DNA of 64,000 bases from contig OX422221.1 in the NCBI GenBank assembly GCA_949130495.1, positions 148,141,405 to 148,205,404 on the forward strand, written 5' to 3'. The notes beneath the pieces were generated by a model, which was not told where the DNA came from, did not search any database, and saw only the letters and a list, made by a program, of their open reading frames with translations. This DNA is from Sambucus nigra (Eukaryota; Streptophyta; Magnoliopsida; Dipsacales; Adoxaceae). Below, piece after piece: positions 33,087 to 44,870 of the stretch. Numbering within the stretch: position 1 is the stretch's first letter; each line of letters starts with the position of its first letter. The position numbers were made by a program, and so were the translations under genes.

Positions 33087-34130
33087 CATCCGAGCCGTGT
33101 TCCCTTGAATTTGTTTGAGGTCAGACGCTCTATGAATTACTGTGAACTCATGACTGACGTCTTCCTCGAGCGTGTTATTGGGCCTTTTATTTCCATTGAT
33201 AACTACCTTCTCTTCCTTTTTCTCCACGAATTCGCTCAAGTGTCCATCTTGGGCTAGCTCCTCAAGGTGAGAATTGAGAGCCTTGCAATGTTCGGTTTTA
33301 TGCCCGCCCTCTTTATGGAAGGCACACCTTAGTGCATTGTTCTTCTTTGAAGGGTCTCCACCCATCTTCCTGGGCCACTTAATGAACGGTTTGTCCTTGA
33401 TCTTTGTCAGAATCTTATATATCAGTTCTCTGAAAACTGTATTTACTGCTTGTAATGCCTTTGAGGCATCATTCTTGCTCCCATTCTTAGCATCGTTCCT
33501 GCCCCCATTCTTACTTCCTTCTTTTTTACCCTCATTCTTGTCGCTTCCCTTGTCCGCGACCTTGATGCGACCATTTTCCCCTGCACTGAGATGAGTTACA
33601 TCTTCGACTTTGGCATATTTTTCAATACGAGCCATCAAGTCATCAATAGTTGTCACGTCCTTCCTAGTGAGGGACTGGTGCAAGAGAAAGGAGTTGGGTA
33701 AACCAATCGTAAAGGATGCCACGACGACCTGCTCTGAGCAATCCTCGACCTCATTGAATAGCTCCCAATACCTCTTCTCTTAGTCTCTGAGGCTCTCACG
33801 GGGCTGCTTCTTCATTATCAACAAAGCATCCATCCTCTTCGAACGGGAGATGCTGGTAATAAAATGAGTTATGAAGAGCTCTGCTAGGGACTCGAAGTTC
33901 CAAATGGATCTGTGAGGGAGTTTCTTGAACCACTTCTGGGTTACATCGTGCAATCTCAACGAGAAAATTCGGCACATCAATGCGTCTTTATGGTTCTAAA
34001 GGGTCATGGCATGACTATACTGCTTGACATAGTCAATAGGATAAGTCTTTCCATCATAGATCTTAAACCTAGGCATTGCGAACTTCTTGGGGGCTTCTTA
34101 TTCCTATATTTCTATTGAGAATAGGATTTC
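33087..34130 (-). pseudogene. Tat gag, broken
   Basis: Minus strand: ATPRF-like start near 34080, then MCRIFSLRLHDVTQKWFKKL and FESLAELFITHFI (Retrotrans_gag capsid core), a stop where Tyr is expected at 33780 (LRD-stop-EKRYWELFNE), VVASFTIGLPNSFLLHQSL, a Lys/Gly/Asn-rich charged stretch, and a CAFHKEGGHKTEHC knuckle of the kind typical of Tat gag near 33300. It runs up to the CACTA insertion point after DLKQIQGNTAR. Gag forms the particle. At least two stops are visible (33780 and near 33998). Confidence 0.83.
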
Positions 34131-34737
34131 ATATGGGTCCTGAGAGCTCGCCTGGCTAGCTCTCTGGTCGACCTGGCACCCCGATGTGCTGGGTGTTGGT
34201 CCATTCTCTCCAGAGCAAATTTCGTATGTCATCGTTTCCTCGATCTAGGCTCCTGCAATGGTGACCTAATTTTTGTTGCTCGGGTCAGTCATTATCTGAC
34301 CTGTGTCCCTTAATTCTTTGAGATCCATGTCTTGGGCTCCTTCCTCGACTATGAGAACATGTTCACCTGGGGGCTAGGAGTGCGATAATGATGTTGCCTT
34401 ATGCTGCGATGGAGTTCTCTCTCCATCTTCTCTAATCTCCTTTTTACGTGAGCGTTCTCGACTTCCTGCTTGCGAGTGGCTTCATCCTGCTCATGGAGCC
34501 TGGCCTCATAGGCGTCGTTCCAGCCTGGAGAGTTGCGTGGACCTAGCAGGTCCCTGAATTTCTTCTAAAGCTTCCCATTCTGGGCGAGGCCTTGGGTTTG
34601 AGCGTCAAACTTCAGACCTAACCCTATGAGGGGTAGGTTTCTCTTGAATATCCCCTTCTTGAGGTGAATTGCTGTTGTGACCAAACATTCTAGGTTCTTG
34701 TTAGTGAAGGCTTTCTTAAAGGAAGAACAATCGCTTT
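34131..34737 (-). other. Tat 5' leader / start of gag, degraded
   Basis: Between primer site and recognisable gag. The minus strand shows coding-like pieces rich in Glu/Arg/Lys in different frames (for example around 34340-34560) but no continuous ORF. Confidence 0.5.
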
Positions 34738-34752
34738 CCACAAACGGCACCA
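34738..34752 (-). other. Tat primer-binding site
   Basis: The minus strand reads TGGTGCCGTTTGTGG two bases inside the LTR, the position and form (TGGxGCCGTxTGTGG) common in Tat-lineage elements. The tRNA is not assigned here. Confidence 0.7.
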
Positions 34753-34754
34753 AG

Positions 34755-35018
34755 TGTGGTGATAATAAATCTCAACACAAATTATAAGCAAATGCGATCA
34801 CCCGAAAAAGTAAAGAACATAAATTAGAATAGCTGCAATAACACACAACACAAGATATACGTGGTTTGGCAAATTGCCTATGTCCACGATGGTGCTCTTC
34901 TGGTTGTATTTATCTTTTCTCCAGGGGACTGTTTTCAAATTACATACCCTTTGCCCCGGGCTGGGGGGTTCAATATATACATGTAATTTCGGAGAGTGGG
35001 GGTGTTGGGAACCTCCAT
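34755..35018 (-). repeat. Tat 5' LTR, truncated (264 of about 428 bp)
   Basis: Begins TGTGGTGATAATAAATC and follows the left LTR with about 20 substitutions and a 10-base insertion until 35018. There a CACTA terminus begins. The missing outer ~165 bp was not found on the far side of that element. Confidence 0.85.
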
Positions 35019-35180
35019 CACTACACCAAAAATAGCAATTTGGCACACCCGAATATTAAAAATCTAGAACAGTTTAAAACTATGCCAAATTCTGGCACGG
35101 TTTAATGACAATCTGGCACACTTTAAAACAGTGCTAAAATTTGGCACTGTTTTAAAGTGTGCCAAAATTGAGTACACTTA

Positions 35181-36880
35181 ACTAAAATATAAAGGAGCCT
35201 AAAAAATTTCACTATACTCACACTTTGTATCCCGCTCAATCTTCCTACTCACCCCACACATCCCTTTATCTGCAACCTCTTGCTAAGCACTCTCTTTCTC
35301 TCTCCGGTTTGCTCATGCTCTCTCTCCGGCCTGTGCTCTCTCTATCTCTCTCTCTCTATCTCTCTAATCGGTCTACTCTCTCACTCTCCACGCATAAGTC
35401 TCTCCGGTCTACTCCTACTTTTTCTCTTATCTGCTTTATCTCTCTCCGGCTAACTCTTTTTTAGGCACCTAGAGTTTCTCACAATCATGGGATTCACGAT
35501 TTGGGTAAGCTTTTTTTTTTATAAGCACTGATACGTTAAGATAAATTTATTTTCGATAAGTTCCTACTACTTTTTGCTTATTAATTTTATATGTAGTGAT
35601 AGATTTTTTTATGTTGTTTACCTCTTAATATGATGTAGTGATAGATTTTTGTTATGTTTTTATGCCTTTGGTGTAGTGATAGATTTTTGTTATGTTTTTA
35701 TGCTGTTTCACTCAGATGCCTTTGACATACATGATATTCTCTTTGAAAGGAAGGAATTGAGAGAAGAACCAACTCCTACAAGTTACCATTAATTACCACT
35801 TGTCTTTTATCCGTGTAAGGATATTTTTATTACTTTATCCATTATTACTAATTCAATTTAGTTTGGGGGTTTGACGAACATTACCATACTTGGGAGTTAT
35901 TTTATTTACTAAAGGTTGTTTGTATGATTTTAGACATGGTTGTTGGGTATTAGTTTAACATTATTTTTGACAGGGTAGTGTAACACATGGAAGTCTTAGC
36001 AAGGAGGACGGTGCCGGGAGGCTCTTGATGTTATCACTTGTCTATAGATAGAAGCTTGAAAGTTATTATTATATAATTTTCTCATGCATCATAGTACACA
36101 ATTTCATGCACTCTTATTTGTCTAATATATGGATATACTTATAGTTTTAATTTACTATTTTCTACTTGGCACTTGCTCAAAGTGAAATCCCTTTATCAAC
36201 GGGTTATGTATTATTATAAATGAAAAAGAAAATAGTTGGATGATCTTAGTATTTGTATTAAGTTATGTTTTATGGAGTTTTTGGATGTCCTATTAATATC
36301 AAATTTTATTTCATTCTTGACATTTCGAATACTATATCGCTCGTAGTTGTTAAATGTGCGCGCCTTGTCTTGTGCCTAGGCTTTAGGGAGACAATAATGC
36401 ATTGGTGCGCCTTGTGCCTTCACTAAATATCACATCATTAGCATAAGTTAACAGCAAATCAAAATTTTCATTCCCTAAATGGTATTTAAGAAATCTTTTA
36501 AATTATACTACATTAGGATTGATTTCTTTTCATTGGGAATTTAGTATGACCACTCTTTTATTTATATTGTCATTGTTGTTAGATTATTTTTTATTCTTCA
36601 TAATTTATTTCATGAGAATTCACTACACTAAATTCATGTTAAGATAAGGGGATGTCATAGAAATACCTCTTAGGTTGTTTGCTCGTGATGCTTGACGATA
36701 ATATATTTGGTTGAGAAGCATTGGCGTCTTATTAGTTGGGGCCAAATTCAATGTAAATTTTATCATTTTAGAAATATTTCGTATACAAATCATTATTTAA
36801 ACATGAAGCATCACATTTGGCCAAAAGAAGGATGCCCTAGACGGTGATGCAACAACTGATCCGCTTATAATTGACACCCG
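35181..36880. other. AT-rich interior of the second CACTA element
   Basis: A CT-rich stretch (35230-35460) looks like a transcribed leader but its ORF is low complexity. At about 35590-35715 a short repeat, GTAGTGATAGATTTTTGTTATG, occurs three times. No domain is recognised in the rest. Confidence 0.4.
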
Positions 36881-36899
36881 ACGAATGTTGCATATTATT

Positions 36900-38160
36900 A
36901 ACTCTACCAAGACTGAAATAATCCATATAATATATCCCCCCCTCTTTTAGTATCACGACCAATGATCTCCTTGGTGAGAATATCCTAAAGAAAAGAAAAA
37001 TTAGGATAAATTATTGGACAACAATTTAATTCCTTAGTAACTTAGTCTACATACGTTAACTCATCACTTTGAAATAGACTTGGGGAAATAGTTTATTCAG
37101 CCCTTGACTAAAATAATTTGCATGAATGAGAAATAGACTTGGGGAAATAAATAGGATCCCCTTCTAATATATCTCTTTAATGTTAATGGGCCATTAATAG
37201 TTTAGCTCTTCAATCTTGAAGACTAACTCTCTTTGAATCACTTTTACATCCTTCATAATCCACCTCTCTTTTAATAACTTCATCTTCCAAATCATTAACT
37301 AATTGGAATATTTCACAAAAATTGTTCTTGTTCTATGTTTTCAAGACATTGCTAAGTTTTTGCACTTTAATAGAGAATTTCCTCATGACTACAGCCTGAA
37401 CCTCCCCACATCATGAAGATTTGGCCACGTCAACAAAATCATGATGGTTGCACCACATAGATTAAAATTTAAACGCTTTAGGAATGATGTCCAACTCAGT
37501 TTTCACAGACACTAGCAATGAATCATGGTTCGAAGAAATTATGTTCATATTAAGGATGCTAGTATGAGAGAATAGTGAGGACCACTAGGGGTTCCCTAGA
37601 CCTCTGTCACGTGTATCCATAATTAACACTTGGTCAGATTTATTATTCTACCAAGAAAATATGGTTCTTATAAACCCCAAATCCAGTAAGCCACAACCAT
37701 CTATGGCTTGATTAAAATCTCTAACAACATTGGAATCCACCTAATTTTCACCTAGTTTCTCTTCTTGACAAGTAACAACATTGAATCTGCATTTTGTGTT
37801 TTTTCATCAACTTTTTAACTCTTATTAAATAAGATCTTTGAGCCACTCAACTAATGTTCCACACAATGAGACTGGTCATTTAGTTACTTTGGGATTGGAG
37901 TTTAGGGATCCTTTTATAATTGGGTCTGGTAGCCTTTTTATTCACGTCTTTGAGCCAAGCATTATTGTCTACTTTAATAATTTTTTTCCCTTGTAACTTC
38001 ATTCTTCTTCGGACTTCTGCTCTATTTACCTTGTATTTTTTAAATTTCTTTTCCAACATATTTGAAAAAGTCTTTAAATCGTCAATCAGAGGAATTCTTA
38101 TATTCTTCTCATCTTCCCCACCATTTGCATAGATAGGACATACTATAAAATTCTTATCAT
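36900..38160 (-). pseudogene. LINE (L1-type) fragment: end of ORF1 and endonuclease region
   Basis: Minus strand, from about 38150: a basic stretch (RVKKLMKKHKMQIQ appears where ORF2 of plant L1s begins, preceded by MTSLIVWNIS), then the endonuclease/linker with DFNQAIDGCGLLDLGF, NNKSDQV, SSNHDSLLVSVKT, IPKAFKF and SMWCNHHDFVDV. These follow the order of plant L1 ORF2 before the RT. Stops and frame changes are frequent, and the RT and 3' tail are absent, so this is an internal fragment, not a normal 5'-truncated insertion. LINEs copy themselves by target-primed reverse transcription. Confidence 0.72.
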
Positions 38161-39808
38161 TATTAGTTAAAGAGTTTTCTCTGGGCCTACAAATACTATA
38201 ATCATGTATTTTGGGTTCTAGACAGTCTAGCTCGGGAATATGAGTACATTGAATCTACTCCACAGTTGGATATTGACCCTCTCTTTGTAGAATCGGGAAT
38301 AACGAGAAGTCATTGGGTTCTCATGGTCTTCGATTTGAAATTGAAGTTCACCCTATTTAGTAAGGTGCCTGATGTGTGTTTCCAGAATGGAAAACTACAG
38401 GTATCACCTTAAAATTTTTGTTCTATAATTTGTAATGAAAAGCTCAAACAGAGCCTTATAGTTCCACCTATTATAAGTTTATTGCGACACGCCATAAATA
38501 TTCATTGTTTATGCTATCATATTAGTCTTTTCATCGCATTTCCTTCACAATTCTAATTTTTAATATATTTTTGTTCTTCCCAATTTTGTTCATATTATAT
38601 CTCATTAACGTGTAGATTGGTGGTATCGTGTAGATTCAAGTATTTTACTTATGAAATTATGTTGAGTGATGTGTTTGGTTTTTTATATCTTAAGTAACCA
38701 AGTGCTATATTCAATGTATCGCGAGTTTTTGGAGATTAAGAATGGTCATTTGGTTTCTGTGAACAAGGTACTAGAGTCTTCAGTTAATACATATCATAGT
38801 GAATATGTCAACTCTTTGGATTAATTATAGAATTTTAGTTCTAATTCCAATCTTGAGGATTTATTGAAATGATTTTATGCAATACAATAAAAAGAAAAAA
38901 TTGTTCGTGAAAGACATTTTAAGTCCCTTGAAACAAAAAACAATTTATGACTTTACAGTGAATAATATTAAATAAATAACGAACTTATATAATCCATCAT
39001 AGCAATATGGTGCAAACACACCTCAGCCTGAGGGTTAATGTTTACAGTTCCAATATATAAGCATTTCGTAAAATAATAATATTGATAAGGACAGGGAGCA
39101 CTTACTGTAAGCGATGAATATGTGGAAAAATGTTTGATTTGAACTATTAAAACCCCAAAATTCATGTATATATAAATATTCATGCATAATTAGAGAGAGA
39201 AGAAAGTGCTTAGATATGTATGTGTCTGTGTGGGCGTGTACGCACACATCTTTATATAGAGAGGAACCTGCAATAATGAATTCAAGTAATGAGATCTTGA
39301 GAGAGAGAGAGATCCTGCTCTTGAATGAGTTTCCACCGTTTGATGGTTTGATGTCGAACGAATTCACAACTTTGGTTTTAGGATTCCCTCCCAATTATTG
39401 AATAAGATCTATGGAATTGGAATATTTAGAATCAGAATTCAAAAGTAATCCTGAACATTTTTTTATGTGCTAAACAATGAATTTGGAATTCTAGGCTCCA
39501 GTTCCAATTCCAAGCCTTGTAATTTTGGCTGCCAAAAAGGGCCTTTAAGTTGGTTGAAACTAATTGCCTTATCAATCCTAAACTAATGTTCGTGCCTTGA
39601 TTATGGTCTATAATAATCCAATAGAATAATCTGGAGGATTGATATGGTGGGTTTTAGTAAATTTGGTAATGCAGGACAAAGGAGGATATTTAATTTGATA
39701 TGTAGCAGATTTAATATTATGCACTGGCATCAGTTTGCATTTGCAAGACTTGACTTTCTTACATAATGTGTTATTCTATTTCTCATATCCTTGTTGAACC
39801 ATTTGCAG
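38161..39808 (+). other. Possible captured exons, unassigned
   Basis: About 38171-38401 encodes a stop-free segment (YNHVFWVLDSLAREYEYIES, ... GITRSHWVLMVFDLK) ending at an AG|GTATC donor-like site. About 38698-38769 encodes QVLYSMYREFLEIKNGHLVS next to an AAG|GTAC site. Both look exonic, but I cannot name the gene. The rest is AT-rich. Confidence 0.35.
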
Positions 39809-40596
39809 GGAAAAATCAGCCGTGAGTCATAGTATTACTTGGCGGTATCCAGTTTCTATCAAGCGAGTACAAATTAATGGGGAAATTGCTTTCGCATCTT
39901 CTGGTATGTCACAATCTTCACTTATTCTCTCCAGTGCAGAACTTCACATATCTATGATCTGAGCATCATCTTTGTGATACTTACTGTGAATCTTATTGTA
40001 AGATTTGATAAAAAAATGTATAAATATGTATACCTGAGCATTATGGTTTATTGTTTTGTGAAAGCTGAAAACACGTCATATCAAATAATAAAATATTATC
40101 ATGGAAAACTAATTTTAGGACATGATTACGCCATCTAACAATAAAACACATCTTCTTGGTAAAGAACTTTCTTTGTTGTTAACCAATGAGAAAGAACTTT
40201 CTTTTAGCCTAATAAACACATCATTTTAACCAATACAAGTGATGCTATGCAGGATCAATTCCCCTTCAGCAAAGGGCAACAGCTAACTCGTTATTGGGGA
40301 AGCTTGTTGGGTAGCCAATGCATGGGTCGAGAGTGTCCACGAGACTGGCCACGTTTCTACCTAATGGGCTACGAGCTGTTATTAGGGACGATCCTGGTGA
40401 AGCAACTATGAGTTACCTTGAACAAACAATAAAGACTTTAGAACTCGAGTGGACCCCAGTAGTGGCGATTTCTTTGTATGCACAAGTTGCAACTATGGCA
40501 TCGAATCTTTATCAGGAACAAATGAAAGGCCATGTTATTGATTGGGATGTACCTGAGCAGGCATCTAGTCAACATGACATAAGAGATGAGCCACAG
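39809..40596 (+). pseudogene. GRV2: GRV2 (RME-8/DNAJC13-like) gene fragment, two exons
   Basis: Exon 1 (39809-39903) follows a TTTGCAG acceptor, encodes [19 protein letters not shown] and ends at G|GTATGT. Exon 2 (40253-40596) follows TATGCAG and ends at CAG|GTAC. The codon GGA is split between them in phase, and the join reads through SIPLQQRATANSLLGKLVG. Exon 2 continues with PMHGSRV, FLPNGL, GEA, LEWTPVVAISLYAQVATMA and MKGHVIDWDVPEQAS, which I recognise as plant GRV2/KAM2, a large DnaJ-domain endosomal sorting protein. One stop (TAG for Gln, about 40313) and conservative drift mark it as a pseudogene. Introns are kept, so it was copied as DNA, not by retrotransposition. The gene identity is from memory, unverified. 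Confidence 0.75.
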
Positions 40597-42751
40597 GTAC
40601 TGTTTTCTCCATACTACGTCCTTCTACTCAAAATGACATAAGTGTTATATATCTATATAATATGGGAGAGGGGTGTTATGAATAGTATCAATGATCTAAC
40701 GGTTGTCATTTGTTCTTCCAATGTGATCTAATGGTCTCATATTATGCCATCTAATAAGTGTGGATTATGACATGGCAAATGGGGGGGGGGGGGGGGAATC
40801 AGATGCCTTCCAAACCCCTTACATTTTTTGCTTTTACATGAGACAACTTTTTTCAAATTTAAAATTTTGAGCCACTTTATCTAGACTCTGCAAACTGCCA
40901 CTTGCCTATTTCTTTAATTCAGAAACCTACACCTGACACCCGAACAAACCATCCACATAGGTTCTCTCGCCCTCTTCCTGTTTGAGACCTCTCGGGTTAG
41001 CTCCACCCAATATCCAAAGGTATCAAGTTCTCTCTCTCTTTTAGGTTTTATTGCTTCTCTCTCTACTACTCTAACTCACTCTTCAACGGTATTCGCCCCA
41101 TCCCTCATTTTGGTATTTCTCTCTTCGATGGCCTCCAATATCTTTACTCAGTGATTTGATTTTCCAATATCGTTTTTATATGTAATTTCTTTTTGTGGGT
41201 TTGGATCATTATATAGGGATTTAGAGACTGGGATCCCTTACCATATATCATCAAGCTTCAACCCCTTGCGATTTCGGACTTCCTACCCCCTATGATTTTG
41301 GTGAGTCGCTTCTTTGATTTTGTTCTTTAACCAAAATTTTCCTCTTAACATATGGTTTTAATGTATCTCTATTTTTTCATTCTTCCAATTTTTTATTTTT
41401 TATTTTTTATTTTTTATTTTTTATTCTTTAATACATTTTAGTTTCTCTGTTTCTTCCTTTCAACATTTAACATACTATTCTTTTCTATTTTTTGAATGCA
41501 GGTGACATAAATGTCGGTGAACAAAATGGGATGGATACTGATTAGTAATTTTTCCTTTGAACCTAATTTGTTCAGTGGAGCTGCTTTTGTGACCATATAA
41601 AGGTAGTATTTTACATGTTTGGATATTTTACATTTAAATATAATAGTACTGAGCAAGGCTTAAGTGCACTTTCAAATAAAAAGATGGAGATGGGCATATG
41701 TTTGTATTTTATTTTATGATATTAATTTATGACTTTTAACCCAGGATTTGTGTCTTCTAAGGATAGGAGTTAGTTGAAATTGAGTATTGTGAAAGCTTAC
41801 ACTAGAAAAAGGGCCATATATTTGTGTGTGTTTTTGCTACTATTTGTGTGACTTTGGTGGTATAATCTTGGATTTAATCACCACACATTTTTCATTGCAT
41901 TCATTACATTAAATTAATTGTCCATATGCTTGCCAGATTTTGGTTTGAGAATCAATAGTGACATTGGTTTACATTTCACATGTTGTTGGTACTTACTGTT
42001 GGTAATTGTAATTGTAACAACATTTAAAAGTAGCATGGTTTGGCTGAACACATTTATTTATGAATCCTTAAAAGGAACATCACTTTGCTTGCACTTGCAG
42101 TAAAAATCATATTATTCTACATTTACTGAAAGTTATATTGTATCAAAGTAGTACAATACGCGCTCTGGAAGTTATATTTTATCAATGTAGTATAATTTTT
42201 GTAAAAATAAATAGTATAATTGATCAGGAAGTCCATAACTGGGTTGTAACTCTGTTTTTATATATTTGACAGATATTATGACAAGTATTCTGTTTTGGGT
42301 ATTTGTTTTTATATATTTGATAGATATTACATTACCTTTTCATTTTAACTTGAAGCTAATATGTTTTAATTTCTAAGATTGTCTGGTAGTTAATCAGTTC
42401 TTATTTGAAATTACTAGAATTGCTTTACCTTTGAAAATTTATGTCTCACCTGTCCATATTTATCTATTTATTTATATTGCAATTTATTTCATGTTGCTAA
42501 TCATGATTTTTTTAATATCTTTTGATTGGTATTTACCGGTTTCTTATATGGATAGTTCAAAGGAGAGAATATTATTTTGGGCCCTATTCCTGGAGTATCT
42601 CACATCAATATAGCAAAAACAAATTATAAACCTTCATCTCCTATAATTATTTTTCCATCCTGCACCTTCTTTATTTTCATCCGTTTGGCTTATTCCCTCC
42701 ATGTGCACTTCATTTACTAAGGAAAGTTTGGTAAGTTTGTTACTCCTGTTT

Positions 42752-42940
42752 GCAAAGTCACTCATTAACTTGGCAGATGTCTGCCATTAGTTTGTAACCG
42801 TAAGGAAAATGCAAAGTCACTCATCAACTTACAAAGTCACCCATCAACTTACAAAGTCACTCATCAACAGATGTCTACCATTACAAAGTCACTCATCAAC
42901 TTATAAAGTCACTCATCAACTTACAAATTCACTCATCAAC
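42752..42940 (+). repeat. 20-bp minisatellite inside the Helitron
   Basis: Seven imperfect copies of ACAAAGTCACTCATCAACTT (at 42752, 42811, 42831, 42851, 42883, 42903 and 42923), interrupted by a CAGATGTCT(A/G)CCATTA spacer that itself occurs twice. Confidence 0.85.
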
Positions 42941-43729
42941 AGTAAGGAGAATGCAAAGTGAATGAAAGGAAGTGTAAAAAAAAAAAGGTTGTCCGATGAC
43001 GGCTCTAGAGTTTAAAGAGATAATAAATATGTATTTTTTTTGTTTGGTATTCCTTTTTAAACGTCTATGATTCCGGTTTGGAATATGCATGTCTTTAAGT
43101 AACTTTGTCGTACTTATATTTTTTTGTTTGGTATTCCTTTTCAAACGGCTCTAGAGTTATCTTTTACTTATATTTAACGTGGGGTTGATTATTTATTTGT
43201 TGATGACTTCTCACAGATAGAAGTTAAAAAGCCCATTTAATTATGTACTGATGATTGAAAAATGATTGGATTGAGAGCTTCTGATCTATGGTTTCAAACT
43301 ATCTTGCAATACTTACATGTTTGAGGTAAGTTATAACTTAAATGTAATGGTTGCGAATTTTAAAGTCAATTTTTTCCTATTTTTAGATCGAGAATATGGT
43401 ATGTTGATTTCAAATAACATGGTTTTAATGAGTTTATGTAATGTTTTTTCTCTATCTAGATACTTACATGGGACTCTAGATGAGACCCCTGCTTCATGAG
43501 TGCGCATATGTCGTTTCATGTTTTTTCCTCTTCTATTTTTTGCAACTGCTTTAATAAACCTCTGTATTAATGTTTTATTAATCAAATGTATTTGTATCTG
43601 ATGCTAGGGGATGCTTGGTAAGGTTGGGTTCAATGTATTATTTTCCTATAAGTATTTTCGTAAATCTAACTTATTCAAAGTTATATAATGATTTAGTGAT
43701 TTTTTCCTTATGTTTTTGCACCTGTTGCA

Positions 43730-43948
43730 GTGTCCAACCATCCTGTGTTAGAAACACCTCCAAAGCCATTGGCAGTGAATAAACCACTTGATGCGGCACC
43801 ACATGATGATTGCCCTGCTGCTGAGCTCCATTTTATTGAAAATAGTGGAAAGGTCGAGATTTATACCGCAGTTAATGAGGATTTAAGCACTAAGGAAGTG
43901 ACTTATAACCATGTGTGCGAAAAGAATCGTTCAGATTTTCTTATTTAG
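43730..43948 (+). pseudogene. Captured exon-like fragment, unassigned
   Basis: Begins directly after a CTGTTGCAG acceptor-like site. 72 codons, hydrophilic, with SNHPVLETPPKPLAVNKPL and a VEIYTAV segment, ending at a TAG. The composition is protein-like and unlike the AT-rich surroundings. I do not recognise the source gene. Confidence 0.4.
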
Positions 43949-44009
43949 GGCTATACTGATAATGATGAAGTTGCTTCGCCTCCTTTGCAGCAGGTTCAGG
44001 TCATGATAT

Positions 44010-44243
44010 ATGCATACGCGACACTTATTAAGAGCCACTCAGAGATCCTTCAAAGGCAACACTTTTATGCTCAAATAATTCGCCGCCGAAGTTCAAAAAA
44101 AATTCGAAGAGAATCGTGACATGTCCTCCCAAGCAGATATTGAGAGACCGTTAGACGATATTCGAGAGGCCTCTCTCATCATATCCAACATGATTGTCCA
44201 AGCCAATCATATTGTACGGTTCCAACAGAGTTTATTGAACTAG
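44010..44243 (+). pseudogene. MZM1: MZM1-like (LYR-motif mitochondrial protein) fragment captured by the Helitron
   Basis: The frame from 44010 reads RHLLRATQRSFKGNTFMLK, a stop, [13 protein letters not shown], then [13 protein letters not shown] and [12 protein letters not shown], ending at a TAG at 44241. The order ...LLRAT(R/Q)+SF.GDT.ML...AAEVRKKFEENR...LLDDAREAS.FIS.MIVQA is that of plant MITOCHONDRIAL ZINC MAINTENANCE PROTEIN 1, a small LYR-family matrix protein related to the complex III assembly factor LYRM7 (recognised from memory). The N-terminal LYR part and the C-terminus are missing, and one in-frame stop interrupts it. Confidence 0.72.
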
Positions 44244-44419
44244 GAGTCCTAGAGTAGAGTGGTACATTTTCAATCCTATCCAATTTCTTAATTTTGTAAT
44301 TGATTTATATCTTCTAATTGCTCGGTTGGTTGATTATATTATCATATAAGATAGATTCACTGTTATTTGTATTTATTTTTGTTACCACTTTTTTTTCTTT
44401 GTACTTATCCAGATGAACA

Positions 44420-44870
44420 CATAACTACTCAAGCAAAAGGAAAATGACTAGAAGAGTATTTCTGCATTTATGTTGCCACTTTAAGTGGATGATGCCATCT
44501 GGACTGCAGGAAAAGGCTGTAGGGAAGGCTGAATTGGAGCACAAAGTTGCTATTTCACTTATCAAGGAACTTAAGCTCCAGCCTCGACTCCAAACTTTAT
44601 AGGCATGGATTTGGGCTTCTGCGATGTGGGGGACCACTTCAACTACATTGGACCAGGGGAAGATCCATTTAACTCCGAAGATTTGAGGAGCCTGAGAAAT
44701 TCCCCGTTCCACAAGTCAATTCTTAGGATACTAGAGAGATATCGGATGAAGATGTGGAGCAGCTTGATGCTAACTTGCTAAGGTTGACAGATGGTGAGTA
44801 CGATGGCGATGTTGAATCATCCATTACGGTGAAAGTTTCCCACTTAGTTGCATCCAAGTAGAGTTGAAAT
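44420..44870 (+). pseudogene. Captured coding-like fragment, unassigned
   Basis: Pieces in shifting frames look coding: KAVGKAELEHKVAISLIKEL, DVGDHFNYIGPGEDPFNSED, and an acidic ISDEDVEQLDANLLRLTDGE ending near a TAG at 44861. At least two frameshifts and one stop are present. The segment ends the gene-like part of the Helitron. The source is unknown to me; an acidic nuclear or organellar protein is possible. Confidence 0.4.

Larger units (their letters stand above)
9610..35018 (-). mobile_element. Tat-lineage Ty3/gypsy retrotransposon, degenerate, split by two later insertions
   Basis: Read on the minus strand: 5' LTR remnant (34755-35018), primer site, gag (about 34120-33090), protease (25475-24800), RT (24784-24656 continued at 17295-16654), RNase H, a second (archaeal-type) RNase H, integrase (to about 14240), an opposite-strand extra ORF (10463-13270), polypurine tract, 3' LTR (9610-10037). 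Dual RNase H plus an extra ORF between pol and the 3' LTR is the known signature of Tat/Ogre/Grande-type elements. Removing the insertions at 17296-24650 and 25479-33086 leaves roughly 10.4 kb. All coding modules carry stops or frameshifts. The ~255 comparable LTR bases differ at about 20 positions by eye (~8%). Confidence 0.87.

Noticed and set aside
35664..35682. TTTGGTGTAGTG as a CACTA right terminus, making a tiny 650-bp element
   Set aside because: The word lies in a local three-copy repeat of GTAGTGATAGATTT, there are no subterminal motifs before it, and no CAT duplication follows.
36340..36430. GCGCCTTG/GCCTAGGC-like segment as the end of a named repeat
   Set aside because: It resembles a motif seen in many plant intergenic regions, but no boundaries or duplication could be found.
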